DNA from: Actinomyces qiguomingii
GTDB lineage: Bacteria; Actinomycetota; Actinomycetes; Actinomycetales; Actinomycetaceae
Assembly (NCBI RefSeq): GCF_004102025.1
Contig: NZ_CP025228.1
Coordinates: 2,294,001 to 2,358,000, forward strand
Length of the DNA stretch: 64,000 bases
Direction: 5' to 3'
A model generated the notes under the pieces. That model was not told where the DNA came from. It searched no databases and saw nothing but the letters and a program-made list of their open reading frames with translations. The position numbers were made by a program, and so were the translations under genes. This document shows, in pieces, positions 41,988 through 49,996 of this stretch. How positions within the stretch are numbered: the first letter of the stretch is position 1; the number at the start of each line of letters is the position of its first letter.

Positions 41988-43450
41988 GGGGTCTCCTCGT
42001 CGATGATCCGGATGAGTTGTTGGCGTCCGCGCAGATGGCTCAGCCCCTGCTCGATGCTCCGGGTGTCCTGCTTGGCCGTGACTGGGACGGCCTCGAGCAG
42101 GGACAGGGCCTCGGGAATCAGCTCCGCCGGGGCGCCCTGTGCCATGACCGTGCACAGCTCGAACAGCTTGAACGACAGCCCCCGGCGGGCAGTGCACCAG
42201 GCGATGGCCTCGGCGAGCCGGCGCAACAGCGCCCGGGACAGTGGCCGGGGCCAGAAGCGCCCGCCAAACTCGACCAGGGCGGGCGTGTCGAACAGTTCCA
42301 GGATCACCTGCTCACGCCGGCCCGCGTCGAGGACGTCGAGGAGTCTGCTGGGCTCGGGGTGGGCCCTGAGAAGGGCCTCGGCCAGTTCCGCGTCATGGTG
42401 TTTTCGGGCCGAGCCCTTGAGCGTGTCCCGGAACGCCTCGCTGATGTCGGCACCCTCGAGGAGCACGTGGGCGGACGCGAGGTCGGTGGTGGACAGGCCG
42501 ATGAGCCCCGGCAGGCGGCGGGACGGGACGCGACTCACCGCCAGCTGCAGCCGCGTGACCGGCATCGGCGTGCCGAAGTCATGCTTCCAGTCGTAGCCGT
42601 CGCGGATGAGCTCGTCGGTCAACTCGATCGGCGTGCAGGCGATCACGGGGGGATCGGGCGGGCCCGCGCTAACCGCCAGGTAGGTCCTGACGAGTTCCTC
42701 GGCCTGCCGGACCATCCTCGAGCCCTCGATCGAGCCCAGGAGACGGGCCGCGGCCGCCCGGACGGCCACGTGCTTGTCGTCGAGGAGGGCCTCGAGGTGG
42801 GGCTCATCGTCGGGGCCGAGCCCCACCTCCACCCTGCTCACGATCCAGGAGCGCATCTTCGGCTCCTCCCCAAGCCAGGTGCCGTCGTCGAGCAGGGCCC
42901 AGGCGGCCGCGGGATCATCGCGGCGCACCTGCTCGAGGTAGTTGCCCCGCTGGTGGGAGGTGCCCTCGAGCCACAACGCGCGGTCCCGCCGCGGGTCCTC
43001 GTCCCTGCCGGGGGTGTCGGTGTCGAACAGGGCCCGGGCCCTGTCGTCCATGACCACGTGGGCGTGGTGGGTTCCGGGGAAGAAGTCCAGCACGTGCAGC
43101 AGCAGATCGTCGGGCAGGGTCCAGCCCTGGGCGCCGACCAGGTTCAGGGCCTCGGAGAACAGCGGGCGCTGTGCCGGGTCGTCGAACAGGCGGCGGAGCA
43201 CTGCCGCCAGGCGCGGTGGCACGGGTTCGCGGGGGCGGGGCGGGAGATGGAGCGGCCGGGTTTGCGGGGAGTCGATCCGGGCGCGGTGCGCGACCGCGTA
43301 GGCCGCGGCCGCGTCGAGTGCCAGGTCTGCGGCCGTGGCCGAGTCCTCGGCAAGGGCCGACCGCACCTCGGGTTCGAGGCCGTCGGTGGTGAGGGGCCGG
43401 GTGCCCAGCCCCACCGTCGCGCACCTCACCAGTTCACCGAAGCCGTTCAC
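41984..43450 (-). CDS. DUF5691-family (HEAT-like) protein
   Basis: The 488-residue protein starts with GTG overlapping the SWIM-gene stop codon (GTGA), giving VNGFGELVRCATVGLGTRPL. It is helical and repeat-like, with HVAVRAAAARLLGSI near residue 250 as a HEAT-type helix pair. I assign DUF5691 from gene order and N-terminal pattern; the biochemical role is unknown. Gene order (SWIM, DUF5691, MoxR, DUF5682, VWA) is conserved in actinobacteria, as far as I know. Confidence 0.75.
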   Translation of the reverse strand: MNGFGELVRCATVGLGTRPLTTDGLEPEVRSALAEDSATAADLALDAAAAYAVAHRARIDSPQTRPLHLPPRPREPVPPRLAAVLRRLFDDPAQRPLFSEALNLVGAQGWTLPDDLLLHVLDFFPGTHHAHVVMDDRARALFDTDTPGRDEDPRRDRALWLEGTSHQRGNYLEQVRRDDPAAAWALLDDGTWLGEEPKMRSWIVSRVEVGLGPDDEPHLEALLDDKHVAVRAAAARLLGSIEGSRMVRQAEELVRTYLAVSAGPPDPPVIACTPIELTDELIRDGYDWKHDFGTPMPVTRLQLAVSRVPSRRLPGLIGLSTTDLASAHVLLEGADISEAFRDTLKGSARKHHDAELAEALLRAHPEPSRLLDVLDAGRREQVILELFDTPALVEFGGRFWPRPLSRALLRRLAEAIAWCTARRGLSFKLFELCTVMAQGAPAELIPEALSLLEAVPVTAKQDTRSIEQGLSHLRGRQQLIRIIDEETP

Positions 43451-44769
43451 AGCGACCTCACCCGCCCACCGTCGAGGACGCTCAGCGCCCGCAGCCCCTC
43501 GGTGGAGAGCTCGCCGAATGCGACGAGTTCGTCGCGGCCCGCCGTCAGGGCGAGCCTGCGCAGGCCGGCGAGGCCGCCGATCAGCGGCAGCGCCCCGTCG
43601 TCGTCGCCCAGGGCGTAGCCGCCCGAGTCGTCGACGGCCAGGTGTCCGGCGACGAGCACCGGGTGGTTCTCGGCCCACGGGTCGAGGGCCACCGCGTCCC
43701 GCCATGCCGTGCGCGCCGCGGCGGTGCCGACCGGCTGGGGCTGCCAGGACAGCGGCTGGGGCTCGCGCTGTGCCGAGAGGGCGCAGCGCAGCTGGCCGCG
43801 GCCCGGGTAGGGGTGGGCGCTGGCGTCCACCTGCTGGCCGGGGAGCAGGTCGGCCGGAAGCCCCACGTGGTTCGCCGCGAAGGACAGCTGGAGCGCCCAG
43901 CGGCCGGTCCGCCGGCCGAGCAGCCATACGCTGCGCGCGACGACCCGACCCTCGCGGCTGTCGCGCATGCCCAGGACGGCCCAGGTGTCCTCGATGCCGG
44001 GGCCTGCGAGGACGTCCTCGGCGTGCACCGGCACGCCGAGGTGGGAGCGGACTGTGTCCACGACGTCCTCGGGCAGTTCGGCGCGGCGCTGCCAGGCCCT
44101 GGTCAGCAGCCGCATCATGCCGAACCCCTCGACGACTGCCGCGGGCCAGCCGGGGGTGGCATCGCTGACGTCGGCGAGCGCGGTGAGCCGGGTGGCCATG
44201 CCGGGGGCCTGGGCGTCGACCATCCGAGCGGCCATGTCGCGCAGCTCATCGCCACGACGCCCGCCGGCCCTGGCCAGCCCCTCGTGCAGCTGGTCACCCA
44301 GCCAGCGGTCGAGATCGGCGAGCCCGTCGGTGATGCGCTGCTCGCGGCGGGCGGCCCGCGCCTCGGCGTCGGCCCTCTGCTCGGCGGAGCGTTCGCCCCT
44401 GGGGGTCCTGGCGGCCGCCTTCGCGGCACGGTCGGCCCGGCGCCTGCGCCACTCCTCGGCGAAATCGGCGGGCTCGGCCTGCCCGACCTCACCCTGGCCC
44501 CACAGGTGGAGCAGGGCGACGGCGTGCTTGCAGGGGAACTTGCGGCTCGGGCAGGAGCACTTGTAGGCGGGGCCAGACAGGTCGACACACACCTGGTAGG
44601 GCTTCTTGCCCGATCCCTGGCACAGGCCCCACAGCAGGGCATCGGAGACCCCGAGCCCGGGCCACCGATCCGGCACGGCCAGCTTGAGACCCGCCCTGGC
44701 CGTCTGGGCGTCTGGCGCCTGGGCGTCGACGCGCTCGGAGTCCCAACGTCGAGTATCCGGTGAGGTCAT
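43447..44769 (-). CDS. SWIM zinc-finger protein (YehQ-like)
   Basis: This 440-residue protein has a SWIM zinc finger near residue 70: YKCSCPSRKFPCKHAVALLHLW (C-x-C-xn-C-x-H). A strongly charged helical segment (residues 105-150) follows. SWIM domains bind nucleic acid or protein. It is the first gene of the operon, with a 255-bp gap upstream. No clear promoter was found. Confidence 0.87.
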   Translation of the reverse strand: MTSPDTRRWDSERVDAQAPDAQTARAGLKLAVPDRWPGLGVSDALLWGLCQGSGKKPYQVCVDLSGPAYKCSCPSRKFPCKHAVALLHLWGQGEVGQAEPADFAEEWRRRRADRAAKAAARTPRGERSAEQRADAEARAARREQRITDGLADLDRWLGDQLHEGLARAGGRRGDELRDMAARMVDAQAPGMATRLTALADVSDATPGWPAAVVEGFGMMRLLTRAWQRRAELPEDVVDTVRSHLGVPVHAEDVLAGPGIEDTWAVLGMRDSREGRVVARSVWLLGRRTGRWALQLSFAANHVGLPADLLPGQQVDASAHPYPGRGQLRCALSAQREPQPLSWQPQPVGTAAARTAWRDAVALDPWAENHPVLVAGHLAVDDSGGYALGDDDGALPLIGGLAGLRRLALTAGRDELVAFGELSTEGLRALSVLDGGRVRSL

Positions 44770-45024
44770 GACATCACCATAGTGGAGGTCTCGGACAAGT
44801 ATCGGACCTAGTCCGTGGCGCTGCGACGAAGCGCTCCGTTCAACGGCCTTTGAAGTACCTTAAGCAGCGCGACTCTTCCGGTTTGTGGATGTGGTGGTGG
44901 CCGGCCTGTCGCGAGGTGAGGAACCCGGTGAGCCTGCCGGTTCACCGGGCCGGACTTGGCTGCACTTGGCTGCCGCCATCCCCTTTGCCGCTTCATTCGC
45001 GGCCGAGTCATCACGGTCAGCTCT
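44770..45024. other. Intergenic region with candidate tetR terminator
   Basis: CCCGGTGA (44924-44931) pairs with TCACCGGG (44942-44949) across 10 nt, about 75 nt beyond the stop codon of the TetR gene, and may terminate it. No gene is supported in these 255 bp. Confidence 0.4.
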
Positions 45025-45609
45025 TCATCGGTCGCCGAGCGCAGCAATGGCCCGGGCACAGGCCACAGCCGCCTCATCGATCCAACCGGGGATCGCACCA
45101 CCCAGATAGGGACGGACCAGGCCGTAGGGGCACTGCCTGGTGGCGGTACGCAACAAAGCGATCCTGTGCTCGTCGACTACCGCATAGCGTCGGCGAGCTA
45201 GATCTTCCGAGACGGCGTTGACCTCGTCGTTGACAACCGCCACCTCGCCTCGCAGAGCCGCGGGAGCGGCACGGACCAGTTCCGCCTGCCGATAGAGGGT
45301 CATGGCGCGCGCCTGCGCCGGATGCTCACGGCAGTAGACCGGAATGTGCTGCGCCGCGGCCACCACGGCGTCGGCGGCGGGTTCCAGGCGGCAGGCCGCT
45401 ATGAAACCCTGCTGGAAATCACGCACGGAACGCAGCCAGAGACTGACGAGCAACTCCTCGCGTGAGCCGAAGCGATAGTAGACCGAACCGACGGGCGCGC
45501 CGGCCTCGTCGGCGATTTCGGCAACCGTGGCGTGCTGGCCGCGGGTAAGAACTACTCGGGCAGCAGCATCAAGAATGTCGTCTGAGCTGAACTTCTCGGG
45601 TCTTGCCAC
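45025..45609 (-). CDS. TetR-family transcriptional regulator
   Basis: The 194-residue protein has the helix-turn-helix DDILDAAARVVLTRGQHATV followed by AEIADEAGAPVGSVYYRFGS. The ligand domain is not assignable. Its start codon overlaps the -35 of the divergent membrane gene, 29 bp away, so binding at the shared palindrome (45631-45650) would control both. Confidence 0.9.
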   Translation of the reverse strand: MARPEKFSSDDILDAAARVVLTRGQHATVAEIADEAGAPVGSVYYRFGSREELLVSLWLRSVRDFQQGFIAACRLEPAADAVVAAAQHIPVYCREHPAQARAMTLYRQAELVRAAPAALRGEVAVVNDEVNAVSEDLARRRYAVVDEHRIALLRTATRQCPYGLVRPYLGGAIPGWIDEAAVACARAIAALGDR

Positions 45610-45650
45610 GGCAGGAGTGTACGGGTATGATTTAGAACATGGATTCTAAA
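45603..45650 (+). promoter_or_regulatory. Leaderless promoter and TetR operator of the divergent membrane gene
   Basis: TTGCCA (45603-45608), 17 bp, TATGAT (45626-45631) is followed 7 nt later by the ATG at 45639. TTTAGAA-N6-TTCTAAA (45631-45650), a perfect 7-bp-arm palindrome, covers the last base of the -10 and the start codon. A repressor bound here would block initiation fully. Confidence 0.7.
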
Positions 45651-46193
45651 ACCGCATCCTCACCCACCGTTGGCCGCGAGCCGCAGCGCTGGGCGAAGGT
45701 CGCCTGTTGGGCGGCCTTCTGCTCGGTTATACCGTCGGCGCTATGGCGCCTGGCCATGCTCGTCGGCGTCGATACCGGATTCAGGTATGCGCAGGTCTAC
45801 CGCGACGGCGGTGCCAGAACGGCCTACGTCCTGGGCCTGGAGGCCGTTCAGCTCTGCGCCGCCGCACTGTGCCTGGGGTTGTGCTACCCGTGGGGCGAGC
45901 GGGTGCCGCAGTGGGTGCCTGGGATCGGTGGACATCCCCTCCCCCGGATACTGCCCATCGTCATCGGTGGGCTGGGCGACGCGTTGCTGTACCTGATCAT
46001 CGGCTGCACAACGGTGCGGTTTGCCAGCAGGTGGTTGGGACTGGCGGAGGGACTGACGCCCACCAGTGGCATGAGTCCCGGCGCGGTCACCGTTCTCACG
46101 ATCGCCTACGCGCCCATGCTCATCTGGCCGGTCGCGTTGACGGCGGCTCTGGTGGGTTACTGGAGGCGACGCGCCCAGCGGACGCCCCGATAA
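45639..46193 (+). CDS. Hypothetical membrane protein under TetR control
   Basis: The 184-residue protein has four likely transmembrane helices (near residues 20-42, 65-88, 106-128 and 148-172). I do not recognise the family. The ATG sits inside the palindrome that the divergent TetR is likely to bind, and the mRNA appears leaderless. Confidence 0.7.
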   Translation: MDSKTASSPTVGREPQRWAKVACWAAFCSVIPSALWRLAMLVGVDTGFRYAQVYRDGGARTAYVLGLEAVQLCAAALCLGLCYPWGERVPQWVPGIGGHPLPRILPIVIGGLGDALLYLIIGCTTVRFASRWLGLAEGLTPTSGMSPGAVTVLTIAYAPMLIWPVALTAALVGYWRRRAQRTPR

Positions 46194-46227
46194 GCGCCGG
46201 GTGATGGGATTCCGGCCCCTGCCCCGT

Positions 46228-47082
46228 TCAGCGCGTGCGTGCCTCCACGCGCCGGGCGAGTGCGCCCAGGGCCCAATTGATGAGTACGTAGATCACGGCA
46301 ATGATGACATAAGCCGGCAGGTAGACGTCCAGGTGTGCGGTGACGCGCGCCGAGGAGGTAAGCAGGCGGCCCGCGTACATCAGTTCCAGGTATGCGACCA
46401 CGTATCCCAGGGAAGAGTCCTTGAGGATGGTCACCAGCTGAGTGATCAGCGTAGGCAGCATCAGCCGCAGCGCCTGGGGTGCGAGGATCAGCCGCATGGT
46501 CTGGGCTTCGCTCAGGCCCAGCACCTGGGCGGCCTCGCTCTGGCCGCGATCCAGAGCGAGCACTCCGGAGCGGAAGACCTCCGCCGTAGTCGCCGAGGAG
46601 CACATGACGATGGGCACTGTGAGCATCCAGAAGGGCGACAGGGTCGGCCCCCAGCGCGGCACCGCCAGTAGGAAAAAGTAGATCAGCAGCAGCATGGGGA
46701 TGGCGCGCATGGTGTCGATCCAGGCGCCGAACAGCACGCGTATCAACCGCAGGCGGTTCATCCGGGCCCACCCCAGCAAGATGCCCAGCGGGAATGACAG
46801 CGCCGCAGCCATTACGGTAACCAGCAGGGTGTCGGCCAGGGCCCGCCCGAGGTAGGAGACCACCGACTGCCCCAGAAAATAACGCCACTTGGGGTAGGCG
46901 AGCTGACCCGCCTGGCCGAGCTGGAACAGAGCCGCGGCGGCGAGTGCCAGGATGATCAGGGTAACCAGCACCGACCCGATAAGGATGCGGCGTCGTCCCT
47001 TGGGGCCAGGGGCATCGAAGAGCAAGTCGGCGTCGGCGGCACCGGTCGCACGGGCCGGGCCGGGTGCCGTCAAAGTACTCAT
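46228..47082 (-). CDS. Polar amino-acid ABC transporter permease (GluD-like)
   Basis: This 284-residue inner-membrane permease of the His/Glu/Gln/Arg class has about six helices and the EAA loop EAAQVLGLSEAQTMRLILAP. An N-terminal cytoplasmic tail of about 35 residues is typical of GluD. The four-gene order ATPase, binding protein, permease, permease matches corynebacterial gluABCD. The polycysteine leader frame upstream suggests the cargo could instead be cystine or cysteine. It overlaps the preceding permease by 4 nt. Confidence 0.9.
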   Translation of the reverse strand: MSTLTAPGPARATGAADADLLFDAPGPKGRRRILIGSVLVTLIILALAAAALFQLGQAGQLAYPKWRYFLGQSVVSYLGRALADTLLVTVMAAALSFPLGILLGWARMNRLRLIRVLFGAWIDTMRAIPMLLLIYFFLLAVPRWGPTLSPFWMLTVPIVMCSSATTAEVFRSGVLALDRGQSEAAQVLGLSEAQTMRLILAPQALRLMLPTLITQLVTILKDSSLGYVVAYLELMYAGRLLTSSARVTAHLDVYLPAYVIIAVIYVLINWALGALARRVEARTR

Positions 47083-47732
47083 GCGCGAGCCTCCCGTCCG
47101 GCGATGCGACGCTCCAGCAGGCCCCCGAGCTTAGTGGCCAGGAAGGCAATGGCCAGGTAGGTAAGCCCGGAGGTGAGGAAGGTGATCACCGCCTGCGCAT
47201 AGCGCAGATTCAGCTGCTGGGTGACGTTGGTCAGCTCGGGCACGCCAATCGCGGCGGCAAGAGAGGAGCCGATCAGGCAGGAGATGAAGATATTGACCAG
47301 AGGCTGAATGGTGCGGGCCAGAGCCTGGGGCAGCACCACGGTGCCGATGATCAGACCGAAGGGCATGCCCAGGGCTCGGGCCGCCTCAATCTGGCCCTTA
47401 GACACGGAGTTGATGCCCGAGCGCACCGTCTCGCATACGAAGCCAGAGGCGGAGAAGACGATGGCGGTGACGGCAGCGGCAAACAGGGACAGCGGCACGC
47501 CAGCCCGGGGCGCTGCAAAAGCCGCCAAAATCATCAGGCACAAGGTGGGGATGTTGCAGGCGACGGTGACCCAGACGGCTCCGAGGGCCCGCAGTGGCGG
47601 GATCGGGCTGACGCGGAAGATCGCGATCACTGTCCCGACGACGAGCGCGCACGCGAATCCGATTATGGAGATCGTCAGCGTCGTGACCAGGCCCTGGCCA
47701 ATCATGCCGAGGTTATCGGTGATGACATTCAT
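47079..47732 (-). CDS. Polar amino-acid ABC transporter permease (GluC-like)
   Basis: The 217-residue permease has the EAA motif EAARALGMPFGLIIGTVVLP and about five helices. GGAGGAGG lies before the ATG at 47732; an in-frame GTG at 47738 falls inside that ribosome-binding site and is not preferred. It forms a heterodimer with the next permease. Confidence 0.9.
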   Translation of the reverse strand: MNVITDNLGMIGQGLVTTLTISIIGFACALVVGTVIAIFRVSPIPPLRALGAVWVTVACNIPTLCLMILAAFAAPRAGVPLSLFAAAVTAIVFSASGFVCETVRSGINSVSKGQIEAARALGMPFGLIIGTVVLPQALARTIQPLVNIFISCLIGSSLAAAIGVPELTNVTQQLNLRYAQAVITFLTSGLTYLAIAFLATKLGGLLERRIAGREARA

Positions 47733-47837
47733 AGGCACCTCCTCCGGAGCGTTGGGGCGGCCGGACCCCGAGGGTGGGCCGCCCCAACGCGTGTGTTGTG
47801 CGAGCGGACTGGTATCGGTCCGGGCGGTCGACCGGCG

Positions 47838-48830
47838 TCAGTTGGTTGCCGACGCCGTGGCGGCGTCTGTTTCGGAGCCGGGCACAGAGCCGAGGGCGGG
47901 CGGCTCGGGTGCCTCACCGCCGATGATGGCGCCGATGGTGGCTTCCCAGATCGCGTTCCAGGTGCCGTCGTCGTAAATGGTTTGCAGGAAGGTGTTCACG
48001 AATGCCTGGGCGTCGGAGTCCTTGGGCAGGCCGATACCGTAGGGGTCCTCCGTGAAGGGCTCACCGACGATCTTAACGGCGTCGTTGGACTGCACCTCGC
48101 TGAGCTGGAGCGACTGATCGACGACGTAGGCGTCCACCTGGCCGGCCTCAAGCGCGGCCACGCAGCTGGCGTGGTCGGTGAATTGCACCTGCTCGGCGTC
48201 GGGGGCAGCATCGTCCAGGGCGGGGCCGGAGGAGGAGTTGGACTGCACGGCGACCTTCACCCCGGCCAGGTCGTCAACGCCGTTGATGTCGGACTCGTCG
48301 GCGCGCACCATCACTGACTGCCCGGAGGCGTAGTAGGGGCCGGCGAAGGCGATCTTCTCCGCGCGCTCGGGGGTGATCGTGTAGGTGGCGAAGACGGCGT
48401 CCACCTGCCCGTTCTCGATCATCGTCTCGCGGGTGTCGGAGGTGACCTGGGTGACCTCCAGTAGGGAACGGGCGTCGTCACCGCCGATGATGTAGCGCGC
48501 CAGTGCCTGGGCGAGCGCGGCGTCGAAGCCGGAGACTTGCCCGGTGGCGGGGTCCTCAATGGAGAACACCTCGGAGGTCTTGGTGCCACCGGTTTTGAGC
48601 AGACCCGCGTCCTTGACAGCCGAGGCCCAGGTGGAGGCGGCCACGACGTCGTCGGCGGCGACGGGGCCGGAGTTAATTACGGTGTCGTAGTCGACGCCGG
48701 AGGAGGCCGAGGCATCGACCGCCTGGCCGTCGGCGCCGGTGTCGGCGCAGGCCGCCAGCACGGCGCCGAGCGAGGCGGCGCCGGCGGCCGTCAGCAGGCC
48801 GCGGCGAGACAGGCCGGGAAGAACAGACAT
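47838..48830 (-). CDS. Amino-acid ABC transporter substrate-binding lipoprotein (GluB-like)
   Basis: The 330-residue protein has a lipoprotein signal with a twin-arginine-like start (SRRGLL) and lipobox LAAC, placing Cys28 as the lipidated residue. The mature part is SBP family 3 (GFDAALAQALARYI, DAVFATYTITPERAEKIAFA, GPYYASGQSVMVRADE). A Ser/Asp-rich linker follows the Cys. The ligand cannot be decided from sequence by eye; see the polycysteine leader. Confidence 0.9.
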   Translation of the reverse strand: MSVLPGLSRRGLLTAAGAASLGAVLAACADTGADGQAVDASASSGVDYDTVINSGPVAADDVVAASTWASAVKDAGLLKTGGTKTSEVFSIEDPATGQVSGFDAALAQALARYIIGGDDARSLLEVTQVTSDTRETMIENGQVDAVFATYTITPERAEKIAFAGPYYASGQSVMVRADESDINGVDDLAGVKVAVQSNSSSGPALDDAAPDAEQVQFTDHASCVAALEAGQVDAYVVDQSLQLSEVQSNDAVKIVGEPFTEDPYGIGLPKDSDAQAFVNTFLQTIYDDGTWNAIWEATIGAIIGGEAPEPPALGSVPGSETDAATASATN

Positions 48831-48887
48831 GGTGATTCCTTTCGACGGTGGCTGATGGAATAGCTGAAACGGTTGACGGCGCCCGGC

Positions 48888-49655
48888 TCAGTGGCTGAGC
48901 ACCTTGGACAGGAAGTCACGGGCCCGCTCGGTACGCGGGGCAGAGAAGAACTCCTCGGGCACACCCAGTTCGACGATCTGGCCGCCGTCCATGAAGGCGA
49001 CACGGTCGGCTACGGATCGGGCGAAACCCATTTCGTGGGTGACCACGAGCATGGTCATGCCCTCGGCGGCCAAGTCCTTGATGACGTCCAGGACCTCGTT
49101 GATCATTTCCGGATCCAGGGCGGAAGTGGGCTCGTCGAAGAGCATGATCTTCGGGCCCATGGCCAGGGCACGGGCGATGGCGACTCGCTGCTGCTGCCCC
49201 CCGGACAGCTGCGGAGGACGTTTGGTGGCTTGGTCGGCAAGCCCGACGCGCTGAAGCAGCTGCTGGGCGCGGGCCTCGGCATCGGCCTTGGGGACCTTGC
49301 GTACGCGGATGGGCGCCAGAGTGATGTTGTCCATCACGGTGCGGTGCGGAAACAGGTTGAAGGACTGGAACACCATGCCCACGTCGGCGCGCAGCCGCGT
49401 CAGCTCGCGTCCCTCCTGGGGCAGGAGCTCGCCGTCGATCTCAATGGCGCCGGACTGTATCGTCTCAAGCCGGTTGATGGTGCGGCAAAGAGTTGACTTG
49501 CCGGAGCCGGACGCCCCGATGACGGCAACCACCTCACCCCGGTGGATATCCAAAGAGACGTCGTTCAGCGCCTGGAAGTCTCCGTAGTACTTGTTGACGT
49601 GGCTGATGCGTACGAGGGGTCGTTCCGGGTTGGCAGGGTTAGCGGGAGCAGGCAT
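48888..49655 (-). CDS. Amino-acid ABC transporter ATP-binding protein (GluA-like)
   Basis: The 255-residue ATPase has Walker [10 protein letters not shown], signature [15 protein letters not shown], Walker [16 protein letters not shown] and the H-loop VVTHEM, all canonical for polar amino-acid importers. It is the first structural gene of the operon, 42 nt downstream of the MRMCCCCCC reading frame. AGAAGAGG precedes the ATG. Confidence 0.93.
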   Translation of the reverse strand: MPAPANPANPERPLVRISHVNKYYGDFQALNDVSLDIHRGEVVAVIGASGSGKSTLCRTINRLETIQSGAIEIDGELLPQEGRELTRLRADVGMVFQSFNLFPHRTVMDNITLAPIRVRKVPKADAEARAQQLLQRVGLADQATKRPPQLSGGQQQRVAIARALAMGPKIMLFDEPTSALDPEMINEVLDVIKDLAAEGMTMLVVTHEMGFARSVADRVAFMDGGQIVELGVPEEFFSAPRTERARDFLSKVLSH

Positions 49656-49697
49656 AGGAGCCTCTTCTCGTGTAGGGGCGAATGGGGCCGGGCTGTC

Positions 49698-49727
49698 TCA
49701 GCAACAGCAACAGCAACACATTCGCAT
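49698..49727 (-). CDS. Polycysteine leader peptide MRMCCCCCC (candidate cysteine-responsive attenuator)
   Basis: On the minus strand ATG CGA ATG is followed by alternating TGT and TGC (six codons) and TGA, 42 nt before the transporter ATPase gene. Six consecutive Cys codons are most unlikely by chance in a GC-rich genome. In mycobacteria, short polycysteine frames upstream of sulfur genes act as cysteine-responsive attenuators; here the arrangement is the same. No strong ribosome-binding site or -10 could be placed, and the exact mechanism (sequestered ribosome-binding site or termination) is inferred. Confidence 0.7.
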   Translation of the reverse strand: MRMCCCCCC

Positions 49728-49905
49728 GACCACTGTGTTCCCTCCGGTTCGGTTACGCGACGTCCGGGCCTCCCGGCCACCGTGGCGGCGCCCGGGGACG
49801 ATCCAGGTGGATCGCATTGTGCGCGCCGGTTGCACATTAGCACCCGAAGTGTGGGGGCACCTGCGCAGGTATCCAGCATCCGGGCACACTGGGAGCTGCA
49901 TCACA

Positions 49906-49932
49906 GCCCCGTCTCGGTGATTGAGACGGGGC
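49906..49932. repeat. Perfect 10-bp hairpin upstream of the TIR locus
   Basis: GCCCCGTCTC (49906-49915) pairs with GAGACGGGGC (49923-49932) across a 7-nt loop. It lies between two divergent genes, so a terminator would not be expected; an operator or an upstream barrier isolating the TIR locus are possible readings. Confidence 0.6.
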
Positions 49933-49996
49933 AGAAGCCCGGACCTCCAGTCCAGGAAACACTCTTCCTGCAGTAGTGACCCCTTATCATCTGGTC

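Larger units (their letters stand above)
49656..49996. promoter_or_regulatory. Divergent control region between the amino-acid importer and the TIR locus
   Basis: These 341 bp hold the polycysteine frame (49698-49727) and a perfect hairpin (49906-49932). They also hold a -10 TATCAT (49985-49990) that ends 6 nt before the ATG of the TIR-SLOG gene, suggesting a leaderless mRNA. A TGCTAATGT extended -10 on the minus strand near 49840 may serve the importer. Nothing else coding is supported. Confidence 0.5.

Noticed and set aside
44808..45101. 97-residue open frame on the minus strand before the SWIM gene.
   Set aside because: No ribosome-binding site, biased composition, and it overlaps the end of the TetR gene.
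49698..49720. CAGCAA repeat on the plus strand read as a simple microsatellite.
   Set aside because: Read on the minus strand it is a framed run of Cys codons with start and stop in a leader position, which is a better explanation than random slippage, although slippage may have created it.
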